This document shows, in pieces, positions 43,804-52,813 of a stretch of 59,228 bases of DNA. The notes below the pieces were generated by a model, which saw only the letters and a program-made list of their open reading frames with translations, was not told where the DNA came from and ran no database searches. Within the stretch, counting starts at the first letter, position 1, and each line of letters begins with the position of its first letter. The stretch comes from Luteitalea sp. (GTDB lineage Bacteria > Acidobacteriota > Vicinamibacteria > Vicinamibacterales > Vicinamibacteraceae). The DNA is taken from assembly GCA_009377495.1 (NCBI GenBank), contig WHTZ01000038.1, positions 1-59,228 of the forward strand, written 5' to 3'. The translations under genes were made by a program, and so were the position numbers.

Positions 43804-45576
43804 ATGCGCGCGCTTATCTGGGAACATCAACCGTGCGACGAGCAGGCCGCGGCGGGGCTCGCCTCGGCGTTGCGCGTGCCACCTGTCGTCGCACGGCTGC
43901 TGTGTCAGCGTGGTCTCGCGGACCCCGAGGCCGCGCACCGGTTCCTGAACCCGTCGCTAGACCACCTGCACGACCCGCGGCAACTCGCCGATCTTCCGAT
44001 TGCGTGCGAGCGCTTGCTTGCCGCCGTAGCGCGCAAGGAACGCGTCGCGATTCACGGCGACTACGACGTGGACGGTGTCACGTCCACCGTCATCCTGCGA
44101 CGCGCGCTCGAGATGCTCGGCGGCGACATCGTGCACTTTATTCCGGACCGGCTCCGCGACGGCTATGGCCTCCAAGTGCCCGCCATCGATCGCCTGCACG
44201 CGCAAGGTGTGCGCGTCGTCGTCTCGGTGGACTGCGGGATCCGCAGCGGTGACGCCGCGCGGCGCGCCCGGGAGCTCGGCATCGACCTGATCATCACGGA
44301 CCACCACGAGCCGGAGCCGGAGCTTCCGCCCGCGCTGGCCGTCATCAACCCGAAGCGACACGATTGCACGTACCCGGACAAGAACCTGGCCGGCGTTGGC
44401 GTCACGCTGAAGCTCGTGCAGGCCCTCTGCGCGCACACGGGCAACGCGCGCTGGCTGCCGGCCTTTGTGAAGATGGCCGCCATTGGAACCGTCGCCGACG
44501 TCGTACCCTTGGTGGGCGAAAATCGGATCATTGCGAAGATCGGGCTCGAACGCCTATCGCAGGGCCCGCACACCGTGGGCCTCCGGGCGTTGCTCGAGGC
44601 GTCGGGGCTCACCAACACGGCCATTGACGGCTTTCACGTGGCGTTCGTCCTGGCGCCACGCGTCAACGCCGCAGGCCGCATGAGCACGCCAGACCTCGCC
44701 ACGCGGCTGCTGCTCGCGTCCGACGAGGCCATGGCGGAAGAGGCCCGCGGGCTCGCGGCGCAGCTCAATGCCGAGAATGAGCGGCGGCAGGAGCACGAGG
44801 CGGACATACTCGAGGCAGCACGCAAGGTGGTCGACACCGACCCGGACGTCGGCGCCCACAACGTGCTCGTGGTAGCGGGTGACGACTGGCATCGCGGTGT
44901 GGTTGGGATCGTGGCCTCGAAGCTCGTGGACAGGTACTTCAAGCCGGCTATCGTCATCTCACGCGACGGTGACGTGGCACATGGCTCATGCCGATCGATC
45001 CCGATGTTCAACATGCTCGCCGCCCTGGAGCAGTGCGGTGATCTGTTCCTCAAGTTCGGCGGCCACCGCCAGGCCGCGGGCCTCACCATCGAGACCGCGC
45101 GCATCGCCGAGCTTCGGCGCCGCATCAACGCGTATGCCGACGAGCGGCTCCAGCCGGCCGACCTCATGCCCCGCCTCCGTGTCGACAGCCTCTTGCGGCT
45201 GTCGGCGATCGATGCCGGTGTGATCGCTGGCCTCGACCGGCTCGGCCCGTTTGGCATGGGCAACCCACGCCCCGTCTTCGACGCTGCGGCGGTCGAGATT
45301 GCCAGCGGCCCCCACCGCGTGAAAGCGCACCACCTCAAGATGCACCTGCGGCAGGATGGGCGGCTCTTCAGCGCCATGGCGTGGCGCGCCGCCGACCGCA
45401 GCCCGTTTCTGCAAGAACATCGGCAAGCCGTACGTCTGGCGTACTCGCTCGAGAAGCGCACGTGGCGGGGTGAAACGACCGTCGAGCTGACCGTTGCCGA
45501 CGTGTGTGCGCCTCAGGGGTCAGGGGTCGGGGGTCAGGGGTCAGGCAGGGGTCAGGAAGCAGAGGACGGCCGATGA
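43804..45576 (+). CDS. recJ: Single-stranded-DNA-specific exonuclease RecJ
   Basis: 590 residues, DHH-family 5'-3' exonuclease for recombination and mismatch repair. Motifs: HGDYDVDGVTST (84-95), DHHEPE near 166, a later DHHA1 domain (GDDWHRGVVGIVASKLVDRYFKPAIV, GGHRQAAGLT), and a C-terminal OB-like domain. Near the end the CDS runs into TCAGGGG heptamers, adding QGSGVGGQGSGRGQEAEDGR. The TGA overlaps the ATG of the lptC/A-like gene. Confidence 0.95.
   Translation: MRALIWEHQPCDEQAAAGLASALRVPPVVARLLCQRGLADPEAAHRFLNPSLDHLHDPRQLADLPIACERLLAAVARKERVAIHGDYDVDGVTSTVILRRALEMLGGDIVHFIPDRLRDGYGLQVPAIDRLHAQGVRVVVSVDCGIRSGDAARRARELGIDLIITDHHEPEPELPPALAVINPKRHDCTYPDKNLAGVGVTLKLVQALCAHTGNARWLPAFVKMAAIGTVADVVPLVGENRIIAKIGLERLSQGPHTVGLRALLEASGLTNTAIDGFHVAFVLAPRVNAAGRMSTPDLATRLLLASDEAMAEEARGLAAQLNAENERRQEHEADILEAARKVVDTDPDVGAHNVLVVAGDDWHRGVVGIVASKLVDRYFKPAIVISRDGDVAHGSCRSIPMFNMLAALEQCGDLFLKFGGHRQAAGLTIETARIAELRRRINAYADERLQPADLMPRLRVDSLLRLSAIDAGVIAGLDRLGPFGMGNPRPVFDAAAVEIASGPHRVKAHHLKMHLRQDGRLFSAMAWRAADRSPFLQEHRQAVRLAYSLEKRTWRGETTVELTVADVCAPQGSGVGGQGSGRGQEAEDGR
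45514..45560 (+). repeat. TCAGGGG heptamer array inside the recJ 3' end
   Basis: Five or six imperfect CAGGGGT units (CAGGGGTCAGGGGTCGGGGG and onward) just before the recJ stop. They encode the GSGVGGQGSG tail. There is no matching inverted arm nearby. Confidence 0.8.
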
Positions 45577-47837
45577 CGTGGCAGCGCCGCACCCGGCTGG
45601 GCCTCGCGCTGTTCGTGGTGATGTTCGCGATCGTCGTCGCCTTCTCACTCCGCCGTCGCCCGGCGCCCGCTGACGCTGTGCCGAAACGTCAGGATCCCCG
45701 CGCGATCGTGGAGAGCGGGCGTGGTGTCACCCTGAGCACCCAGGGCGCAAAGGAAGACCTCAAGATTGAATACGAGCGCAGTGCGCAGTATGAGGATGGG
45801 ACCACCAAGCTGGTCGGGCTGAAAGTGGAGCTGCCGCCGCGTGACGGCAAGGTGATGATCCTGAGCGGCGACGAGGCGATCATCCAGGACGAGGCTGCCG
45901 ACGCGCGACCACAACGCACATCAGCGGCACAATCACAAGCTACAGCCACGTCGAGCGCGGTGCCTCAACAGATGGTCGTGAAGGGCAATGCCAAGCTCAC
46001 GAGCAGTGACGGGCTCGTCGTGCGCGCAGCGGAGGCAACCTACAGCCGGAGCGACGAGATGGTGCGAGTGCCGGGGGAGGTGACGTTTGCGCGCGGACGC
46101 ATGTCTGGACGGTCGCGGGGTGCGACCTATGACAATGGGCGCGACGTCCTCTGGCTCCTCGCAGAGCCACGGATCACCATTGCGCCAGACGAGCGTGGTC
46201 AAGGCGCGTCCGATATGACGGCCAGCTCGGTGGGGTTCGCGCGGCGGGACCGCTACGTGCGGTTACTAGACGGTGTGCGCATCGCCCGCGGCGCGCAGAT
46301 CACGCGGGCAGACGACAGCACCTTGTTCTTGCAGCCCGCGGCAGACATCATCCAGCGCGTCGAGCTGCGCGGCCATTCGAGCGTGGTGACGCCCGACGCG
46401 ACACCCGGAGCGTTGCAGTCCATGTCAGCCGCGAACATGAATCTCGGGTACGCACCAGACGGCCGCACGCTGCAGCAAGCCTCACTGATGGGCAACGCCG
46501 CCGTCCAAATGGCGGCGACGGCTGGCACGCGTGGGCGGCGGCTCGGCGGTAACACGCTCTCTCTCGGGTTCGCGCCGGATGGATCGACGTTGACGACGCT
46601 CGGCGCGCGCGACAGCGTGCGCGTCGACCTCCCCGCGCAAGACTCGACCCCCGCTCGCGTGATTCGGTCAGCCACGCTCAAAGCGAGCGGGCCGCCGACG
46701 GGCATCAACCAGGCCCGTTTCGACGGGAACGTGGATTACCGCGAGCTACAGGCCATCGCGCGCCAAGGCGAAGACGAGGCCGACCGTGTGGTGACCGCGC
46801 GCTCGCTCGACACGACCACCGAGCCGGGCTTCGGTGACATCGAGCGCGCCACGTTTACCGGCAAGGTGGTGTTGACGGAAGGAACTGCACGGGAGGGAAG
46901 TGCTGAGCGAGTCGATTACGCGGTCAATGAGGGCACGGTGGCGTTCTCGTCGCCCGGAAAAACGGGCGACCGGCCACGCGTGAACGACGCGCGCGCGTCG
47001 GTTGCGGCCGCGACCATCGACACAACGCTCGACGGGGAAACGCTCATCGCAAGCGGCGGCGTGCGAAGCGTGCTCAAGGCGCGCACGCAAGGAGCCGGCA
47101 AACGCACGCGGCCCGTGATGTTTCGCGATAACCAGCCGGTCAACGTCACCGCGGATGACCTCGAGTCAAAGGGATCCTTGGCGGTCTACACGGGCAAAGC
47201 GCGCCTCTGGCAGGGCCGGACGGCCATCAGCGCCAAGACGCTGACGCTCGACGACGACAGCGGCAACCTGAAGGCGAAGGGCGACGTCGTCTCGACCCTC
47301 GAGCTCGAGGATGCTCCGGCCGCCGACCCGGACGATGCGAAACGTCGCACGGGCCGTCGCCCCGCGGACGGCACACCGACCGAGACGAGTCCGACAACCA
47401 TCACGGCACAGGCGCTCGACTACCAAGAGGCCGAGCGCCGAGCCATCTATACGGGAGGACCACCACAACCGCACTTGGTTGGCCCCGAAGGCGATCTCAC
47501 CGCCGACCGAATCGAGCTGTTCCTCAATGCGGAGGGTCGAAGCTTGGAACGGCTCGAGGGCTACGAGGACGTCGCGCTCGAAACGATCGCGACGGATACC
47601 ACGACGGTGCCCCGCGATGGCGTCGGCAAACGGCTCACCTACTTCGCCGCCGAAGAGAAGTACGTGATGACAGGTGGTCCTGTGGTCGTGCTCGAACAAC
47701 TGCCCACAGAGTGTCGCGTGACCATCGGCAGCATTTTGACTTTCTATAGGTCGATTGATACCATCACCATGGACGGCAACGCGGGCAGGCGTACCCAGAC
47801 GGTGTCGAGTGGGAAGTGTCCGGAGCAGCCGCGGTAG
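45573..47837 (+). CDS. LptC/LptA-like lipopolysaccharide transport protein
   Basis: 754 residues. One N-terminal membrane helix (about 8-25) is followed by a long periplasmic beta-rich region. Residues about 45-240 look like LptC (DLKIEYERSAQYEDGTTKLVGLKVEL). Repeated LptA/OstA-like jellyroll units occupy about 240-740 (GNAKLTSSDGLVVRAAEATY, NVTADDLESKGSLAVYTGKARLWQGRTAISAKTLTLDDDSGNLKAKGDV). Separate LptC and LptA are each about 190 residues, so this chain may be a fused bridge carrying lipopolysaccharide from the inner membrane toward LptD. It is immediately upstream of lptB and overlaps recJ (ATGA). Confidence 0.82.
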   Translation: MTWQRRTRLGLALFVVMFAIVVAFSLRRRPAPADAVPKRQDPRAIVESGRGVTLSTQGAKEDLKIEYERSAQYEDGTTKLVGLKVELPPRDGKVMILSGDEAIIQDEAADARPQRTSAAQSQATATSSAVPQQMVVKGNAKLTSSDGLVVRAAEATYSRSDEMVRVPGEVTFARGRMSGRSRGATYDNGRDVLWLLAEPRITIAPDERGQGASDMTASSVGFARRDRYVRLLDGVRIARGAQITRADDSTLFLQPAADIIQRVELRGHSSVVTPDATPGALQSMSAANMNLGYAPDGRTLQQASLMGNAAVQMAATAGTRGRRLGGNTLSLGFAPDGSTLTTLGARDSVRVDLPAQDSTPARVIRSATLKASGPPTGINQARFDGNVDYRELQAIARQGEDEADRVVTARSLDTTTEPGFGDIERATFTGKVVLTEGTAREGSAERVDYAVNEGTVAFSSPGKTGDRPRVNDARASVAAATIDTTLDGETLIASGGVRSVLKARTQGAGKRTRPVMFRDNQPVNVTADDLESKGSLAVYTGKARLWQGRTAISAKTLTLDDDSGNLKAKGDVVSTLELEDAPAADPDDAKRRTGRRPADGTPTETSPTTITAQALDYQEAERRAIYTGGPPQPHLVGPEGDLTADRIELFLNAEGRSLERLEGYEDVALETIATDTTTVPRDGVGKRLTYFAAEEKYVMTGGPVVVLEQLPTECRVTIGSILTFYRSIDTITMDGNAGRRTQTVSSGKCPEQPR

Positions 47838-47864
47838 AGCGAGCGCCGTAAGGCAAGCGCTGTA

Positions 47865-48590
47865 ATGCCGACGCTCCAGACATCTGGGCTCACCAAATCA
47901 TACGGCGGACGCATCGTCGTGCGAAATGTGAGCCTCGAAGTCCACTCGGGCGAAGTCGTGGGACTGCTCGGGCCAAACGGCGCCGGTAAGACCACGACCT
48001 TCTACATGGTGGTGGGGCTCACGGCGCCGGATCGTGGTCGGGTGGAGCTCGACGGTACCGACGTCACGCACGATCCGATGTACGTGCGGGCGCGAAAAGG
48101 GGTGGCATACCTGCCCCAGGAGCCGTCGGTCTTTCGGGGTCTCACGGTCGAGCAGAACATCGCGGCGATCCTCGAGACGCTCAATCTCGATCGCGCGACG
48201 CGCCGGGCGCGGCTGCGAGAGTTGCTGGCCGAATTGAACCTGCTACCGCTCGCCCGCTCGCGAGCGTATACCTTGTCCGGCGGCGAGCGTCGCCGCGTCG
48301 AGATCACGCGAGCGCTGGTCAACTCGCCAAAGTTCATCCTGCTCGACGAGCCGTTTGCCGGCATCGATCCGATCGCGGTCGCGGACATTCAGAAGATCAT
48401 CTTTCATCTGAAGTCGCGGGGCATCGGTGTGCTCATCACCGACCACAACGTCCGCGAAACGCTGAAGATCACCGACCGCGCACACATCGTGCACGAAGGC
48501 GTGATCTTTCGCAGCGGGACGCCCGCCGAGCTGGCGGCCGACGAGGACGTCAGGCGTATTTATCTCGGATCGGAGTTCCGGTTGGACTAG
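47865..48590 (+). CDS. lptB: LPS export ABC transporter ATP-binding protein
   Basis: 241 residues. Walker [10 protein letters not shown] (36-44), LSGGERRR signature near 138, Walker [12 protein letters not shown] near 158, and the switch histidine in TDHN. LptB drives lipopolysaccharide extraction with LptF/LptG, which are not in the window. The order lptC/A, lptB, rpoN, hpf matches proteobacterial clusters. 27 bases after the previous gene. Confidence 0.95.
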   Translation: MPTLQTSGLTKSYGGRIVVRNVSLEVHSGEVVGLLGPNGAGKTTTFYMVVGLTAPDRGRVELDGTDVTHDPMYVRARKGVAYLPQEPSVFRGLTVEQNIAAILETLNLDRATRRARLRELLAELNLLPLARSRAYTLSGGERRRVEITRALVNSPKFILLDEPFAGIDPIAVADIQKIIFHLKSRGIGVLITDHNVRETLKITDRAHIVHEGVIFRSGTPAELAADEDVRRIYLGSEFRLD

Positions 48591-48617
48591 GATAGAAGGC
48601 AACACGTTTGCGTTGAT

Positions 48618-50054
48618 ATGGCACTCCAGCAGAAGTTACACACCCGGCTGCAGCAAAGGCTGATTCTGACGCCGTCGCTGCAGCAGGCCATCAAGCTCCT
48701 TCCGCTCTCCACGCTGGAGCTCGCGGACATGATTACCCAGGAGCTGGTGGAAAACCCCTTGCTCGAGGAAGTGCCGCTCGAGGACGCGCAACGGACCGAC
48801 GCGCAGACACAGGCGCAGGCGGAGGAAGAGGCGACCCCAGCCGCCAAAGAGGACCGGTTCGAGAGCTGGAACGAGCAGGACTACGCGTACTTCTTCGGCG
48901 AGTATCTGGATGAGGGCTACCGGCCGCGCATGCCGCAGGAGGTCAAGGAGCTGCCGCCCATCGAGAACACGCTCTCGATGCCCAGCTCGCTCGCGGATCA
49001 CCTGATGTGGCAGCTCTCGCTGCAAACCGACGACGGCCTCCCGCGCGAGATCGGCACGGCCATCATCGGCAACTTGAACGACGATGGCTATCTGGTGGCG
49101 TCGCTCGACGAGATCGCACAGATGGCGGACTGGCCGCTGGCAGACGTCGAACGGGCGCTCACGCTCGTACAACAGTTCGACCCGATCGGCGTGGCAGCGC
49201 GTGACCTTCAAGAATGTCTCCTGCTGCAGATCCGCCACCTGGCCCTCACCGGCTCGCCCGTGGAAAAGATCGTCGTCGAGCACCTGCGGCTGCTGCAGAA
49301 TCATCAAGTGCCCGAGCTGGCGCGCCGCATGGGCATGCCGATCGACGAGCTCAAGACGCACATCGAGATCGTTCGCCGGTTGGACCCCAAGCCGGGTAGC
49401 CGATACAACCCGTCGCCGTCGCAGTACGTCACGCCGGATGTGTACGTGGCCAAGGTCGACGAGGAGTACGTGGCCTTACTCAACGACGACAGTCTGCCGC
49501 AGCTTCGCATCAGCCCGACCTATCGGCGTCTGCTCGAAAAGGGCAGCGAGAATACCGACGAGACCCGGCAGTACGTCAAAGAAAAATTTCGCTCCGCGCT
49601 CTGGCTCATCAAGTCGATCGACCAGCGCCAGAAGACCATCCACAAAGTCGCGACGAGCATCATCAACTTTCAGCGCGAATTCCTCGATCATGGAGTCGAG
49701 CACTTGCGCCCCTTGGTGTTGCGCGATGTGGCCAACGACATCGGCATGCACGAGTCGACCGTGAGCCGCGTGGTGAACAACAAATACATGCACACGCCAC
49801 AGGGCGTGTTCGAGATGAAGTACTTCTTCCACAGCGGTATCAGCAGCTCCTACGGCGACAACGTCTCGTCGGTCGCCATTAAGCAGCGCATCCGCAAGAT
49901 CATCGAGAACGAAGATGGCACAAAGCCGCTGAGCGACTCGAAGATCGTGAGTATCCTGCAGCACGAAGGGCTACACCTCGCGCGCCGGACCATTGCCAAA
50001 TACCGCGAAGAGCTGAAGATCCCTACGTCCAACCAGCGAAAGTTGCTGTACTAA
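48618..50054 (+). CDS. rpoN: RNA polymerase sigma-54 factor
   Basis: 478 residues. Region I is glutamine/leucine-rich (LQQRLILTPSLQQAIKLLPLSTLELADMI). An acidic region II follows (about 55-100), then the core-binding domain, the helix-turn-helix (LRPLVLRDVANDIGMHESTVSRVVNNKYMHTP) and the RpoN box (ARRTIAKYRE) near the end. Directs transcription from -24/-12 promoters with enhancer-binding ATPases. Confidence 0.97.
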   Translation: MALQQKLHTRLQQRLILTPSLQQAIKLLPLSTLELADMITQELVENPLLEEVPLEDAQRTDAQTQAQAEEEATPAAKEDRFESWNEQDYAYFFGEYLDEGYRPRMPQEVKELPPIENTLSMPSSLADHLMWQLSLQTDDGLPREIGTAIIGNLNDDGYLVASLDEIAQMADWPLADVERALTLVQQFDPIGVAARDLQECLLLQIRHLALTGSPVEKIVVEHLRLLQNHQVPELARRMGMPIDELKTHIEIVRRLDPKPGSRYNPSPSQYVTPDVYVAKVDEEYVALLNDDSLPQLRISPTYRRLLEKGSENTDETRQYVKEKFRSALWLIKSIDQRQKTIHKVATSIINFQREFLDHGVEHLRPLVLRDVANDIGMHESTVSRVVNNKYMHTPQGVFEMKYFFHSGISSSYGDNVSSVAIKQRIRKIIENEDGTKPLSDSKIVSILQHEGLHLARRTIAKYREELKIPTSNQRKLLY

Positions 50055-50070
50055 GGAAAAGGGGGTGCCA

Positions 50071-50610
50071 ATGCGTGTCGCCCTCACCGGTCGTAACGTC
50101 GAGATCACGCCGAGCCTCCGCCAGCTCGTGGGGCGTCGGCTCAAGCGCCTCGAGCGCCTCCTCAACGACAGCGCCCTCTCCGCGCAGGTGGTGCTGAAAC
50201 GGGAGAAGTACCGCCACCTCACCGACATCACTCTACATACGCGCGAAGACCACATTCTCAAGGGCTTCGGCAACGATGGCACCTGGCCACAATCGGTCAG
50301 TGTCGCGGTCGAAAAAGTGATGCAGCAGGCCCATAAGGTGAAGGAGCGGTGGGACGATCGCAAGCGCCGCGCCCGAAGGGAGCGCAGCGTCACCGCCACG
50401 GTGACACCGCCAGAGGAAGCACCGGCCGCGTCCTGGCCACGCATCGTACGTGCCAGGCGGTACGCCGTGAAGCCGATGCGCGTCGAGGACGCTGCGCTCG
50501 CGGTGGCTGACGAGGCGAACGCGTTCCTGGTCTTCCGAAACGCCGAGACCGATGAGGTTACGATCCTCTACCGTCGCAAGGATGGGCATCTAGGACTGAT
50601 CGAACCTTGA
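50071..50610 (+). CDS. hpf: Ribosome hibernation-promoting factor, long form
   Basis: 179 residues. N-terminal HPF/RaiA domain (VALTGRNVEITPSLRQLVGRRL) and C-terminal dimerising domain (VKPMRVEDAALAVADEANAFLVFRNAETDEVTILYRRKDGHLGLIEP), so the long form that can make 100S ribosome dimers alone. The ATG at 50071 is preferred to the GTG at 50065; GGAAAAGGGGG upstream can serve as the ribosome binding site. Follows rpoN by 16 bases. A palindromic element starts at its stop. Confidence 0.94.
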   Translation: MRVALTGRNVEITPSLRQLVGRRLKRLERLLNDSALSAQVVLKREKYRHLTDITLHTREDHILKGFGNDGTWPQSVSVAVEKVMQQAHKVKERWDDRKRRARRERSVTATVTPPEEAPAASWPRIVRARRYAVKPMRVEDAALAVADEANAFLVFRNAETDEVTILYRRKDGHLGLIEP

Positions 50611-50858
50611 AGGGGTCAGGGGCCAGGGCTCAGGTCTCAGGGCTGTCTCAGGGAACAGGGGCGAGTGCTCAAGGGATCAGGGCTGGTAGGAGCTTCTTCG
50701 AGCAGTACGCTCTCCGATGCGCGCACCACGATGCCTTCAAGGTATGCTTCACCGCCGTACGCCCGAAGGAGCTACAACCAGCCCTGGCCCCTGAGGAACT
50801 GATCCCTGGTACCTGAGACAGCCCTGACCCCTGACACCTGATCCCTGACCCCTTCCCC
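50611..50858. repeat. TCAGGG-arm palindromic element, full copy
   Basis: The most complete member. The left arm carries core CAGGGCTGTCTCAGG (50638-50652) and the right arm its exact complement CCTGAGACAGCCCTG (50812-50826). Outer arms are GGGGTCAGGGGCCAGGGCTC and ...CCTGACCCCTGACACC. Between them is about 120 bases without a supported frame; it can pair with itself (GAGCTTCTTCG against CGAAGGAGCT). It matches copy 1 in reverse orientation, including a 17-base identity at 50724-50740. It separates hpf from hprK and must contain or interrupt the operon junction. Confidence 0.88.
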
Positions 50859-50859
50859 T

Positions 50860-51822
50860 ATGGACGCGCTGACCGTGAGGGCGCTACTCGAGCTGAGCGC
50901 TGGAACACCGCTCGCCGACCTGACACTCCTTGCCGGTGCCACCGGTCTCGATCACCGCATCACGCACGCGTCCATCCAGAAGACGGGCCTGGCGCTCGCG
51001 GGCCTTCACGAGTACCTCGAGCCGGGTCGCGTGCTCGTGCTCGACGCGAGCGAAATCCGGTACTTGGAGCTCCTCCCACGCGAGGCACGCCAGGAGGCGC
51101 TAGCGCGCATGTACGCGCAGGGCTTGCCGTGCGTCCTCGTCACAGCCGGTCTGGCCGCGAGCGACGACCTCCGCAATGCGGCTGACGCCTCGGGTGTCCC
51201 ACTCCTCGGCACCTTGCAGCCCACCGCGGAAGTGATCGTGACGCTGACCGCCTGGCTCGACGATCAGCTCGCGCCAAGCGCGATCGTCCACGGCGTGCTG
51301 CTCGACATCCTGGGCCTGGGCGTCTTTGTGATTGGGCAGAGCGGCATCGGCAAGAGCGAGTGCGCGCTCGACCTCGTCGGGAGGGGACACCGCCTCGTGG
51401 CCGACGATGCCGTTGAGGTGCGACGCCGGGCCGAGTCGATCGTCATTGGCACGTGCCCGGCTCCTACGCGAAATCACATGGAAGTGCGTGGCCTCGGCAT
51501 CATCAACGTGCGCAACCTGTTCGGCGCGGGAGCGACGCGTCCTTCCAAGCGTGTTGAGCTCATCGTTCAGCTCGAGCGTTGGGATCCGAGGAGCGACTAC
51601 GAACGCCTTGGCCTCGACGAGCTCACGATGGATCTGCTTGGTATACCGATACCCTTTGTGCGCATCCCGGTCGCGCCCGGCCGCAACATCGGCATCCTCG
51701 TCGAGGTCGCAGCGCGTAACCAGCTCGTGAGGGAATCGGACCGGTCGAGCGCGCGTCGACTCGTTACGCGGCTCGACCGCGCGCTGCATCCCGGGGAAGA
51801 TCCGAGGGAGGACGATCTGTGA
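50860..51822 (+). CDS. hprK: HPr kinase/phosphorylase
   Basis: 320 residues. The N-terminal DRTGG-like domain is followed by the P-loop GQSGIGKS (159-166), preceded by His144 in VHG. Next come the acidic DDAVEVRR and the family signature EVRGLGIINVRNLFG. Phosphorylates and dephosphorylates a serine of HPr (Ser46 of the HPr encoded at 53254). Stop overlaps the rapZ GTG start. Confidence 0.96.
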   Translation: MDALTVRALLELSAGTPLADLTLLAGATGLDHRITHASIQKTGLALAGLHEYLEPGRVLVLDASEIRYLELLPREARQEALARMYAQGLPCVLVTAGLAASDDLRNAADASGVPLLGTLQPTAEVIVTLTAWLDDQLAPSAIVHGVLLDILGLGVFVIGQSGIGKSECALDLVGRGHRLVADDAVEVRRRAESIVIGTCPAPTRNHMEVRGLGIINVRNLFGAGATRPSKRVELIVQLERWDPRSDYERLGLDELTMDLLGIPIPFVRIPVAPGRNIGILVEVAARNQLVRESDRSSARRLVTRLDRALHPGEDPREDDL

Positions 51823-52796
51823 CCGCGCGAAGGCGGGAATCGGGAGTCGGGAATCGGGAGTCGGGAGTCGGGAATCGGGCATCGGGCATCAGGGGATCTC
51901 GGGCAAAGCGGTCGGCAGCGTCGCCTCCCACCAACAACTTCATCGTGCTCACCGGCTTGTCGGGAGCAGGGAAGTCCCAAGCCATCCGGGCGCTCGAGGA
52001 TCTCGGGTATTTCTGTGTCGACAACTTGCCGATCGACCTGATGTCGACCTTTGCGGAGCTCATGCGCCGAGGGCGTCCGGAGCTGCCGCGCGCCGCGGTG
52101 GTGGTCGACGTGCGCGAGGGGGCGTTCCTCGAGCGATTGCCGCGTGTCTATCGACAGCTCAAGCGCCTGCCGGGGCTCTCACCGCTGCTGATCTTTCTCG
52201 AAGCCTCGGACGCGGCGTTGGTCCGCCGCTTCAGCGAAACACGCCGGCCGCACCCTCTCGACCCGCAGCGTCCTGTCGCAGACGCCATCCGCCGCGAGCG
52301 CCAGAGCCTCGCGAAGATTCGGCGCATGGCGGACGAGATCATCGACACGAGCGACATGACCGTCCACGAGCTCCGGCACGCCTTCATGTCGACCTCCCGC
52401 GACCCCGCGTCGGTTGGCGGTCCACTCGTCACGCTCGTGAGCTTTGGCTTCAAGCACGGTCTGCCGCTCGACGCCGATTTGGTCTTCGACGTCCGGTTCC
52501 TGCCGAACCCGCACTTCGTTCCCGCGCTGCGCAACCACACGGGCCGCGAGCGCAACGTCCAGCAGTATCTGGATGGTTACCCGGAGACGGTAGAGTTCCG
52601 CGAGCGTGTGGCAAGCTTGCTGCAGTTCCTGCTGCCGCGCTACGCCCGGGAAGGCAAGAGTTATGTCACGATTGGGATTGGCTGCACCGGCGGGAAGCAC
52701 CGTTCCGTGGCGGTTGCCGAGGCGCTCAAGGAGGCCCTCGGCGGCGTCGAAGGCGTGCGACTCCGCGTGCGGCATCGCGACATCGCGGCCGACTGA
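51819..52796 (+). CDS. rapZ: RNase adapter protein RapZ (YvcJ-like NTPase)
   Basis: 325 residues. The P-loop GLSGAGKS (46-53) is in FIVLTGLSGAGKSQAIRALEDLGYFCVDNLP. The C-terminal domain has VSFGFKHGLP, DVRFLPNPHF and IGCTGGKHRSV. In enterics RapZ guides RNase E to GlmZ; elsewhere it is a nucleotide-binding protein of unclear role. The GTG at 51819 overlaps hprK (GTGA), and no other start precedes the P-loop. The first 35 or so residues (RESGVGNRESGVGNRASG) are therefore truly coded, by a GGGAATC/GGGAGTC array. Confidence 0.94.
   Translation: MTARRRESGVGNRESGVGNRASGIRGSRAKRSAASPPTNNFIVLTGLSGAGKSQAIRALEDLGYFCVDNLPIDLMSTFAELMRRGRPELPRAAVVVDVREGAFLERLPRVYRQLKRLPGLSPLLIFLEASDAALVRRFSETRRPHPLDPQRPVADAIRRERQSLAKIRRMADEIIDTSDMTVHELRHAFMSTSRDPASVGGPLVTLVSFGFKHGLPLDADLVFDVRFLPNPHFVPALRNHTGRERNVQQYLDGYPETVEFRERVASLLQFLLPRYAREGKSYVTIGIGCTGGKHRSVAVAEALKEALGGVEGVRLRVRHRDIAAD
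51833..51894 (+). repeat. GGGAATC/GGGAGTC heptamer array in rapZ
   Basis: Eight imperfect 7-base units (CGGGAAT, CGGGAGT, CGGGCAT) lie head to tail right after the rapZ start codon. They encode the repeated GNRESGV peptide. The whole array is translated. Confidence 0.88.
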
Positions 52797-52813
52797 GGAG
52801 GACGAGCGGCGAC

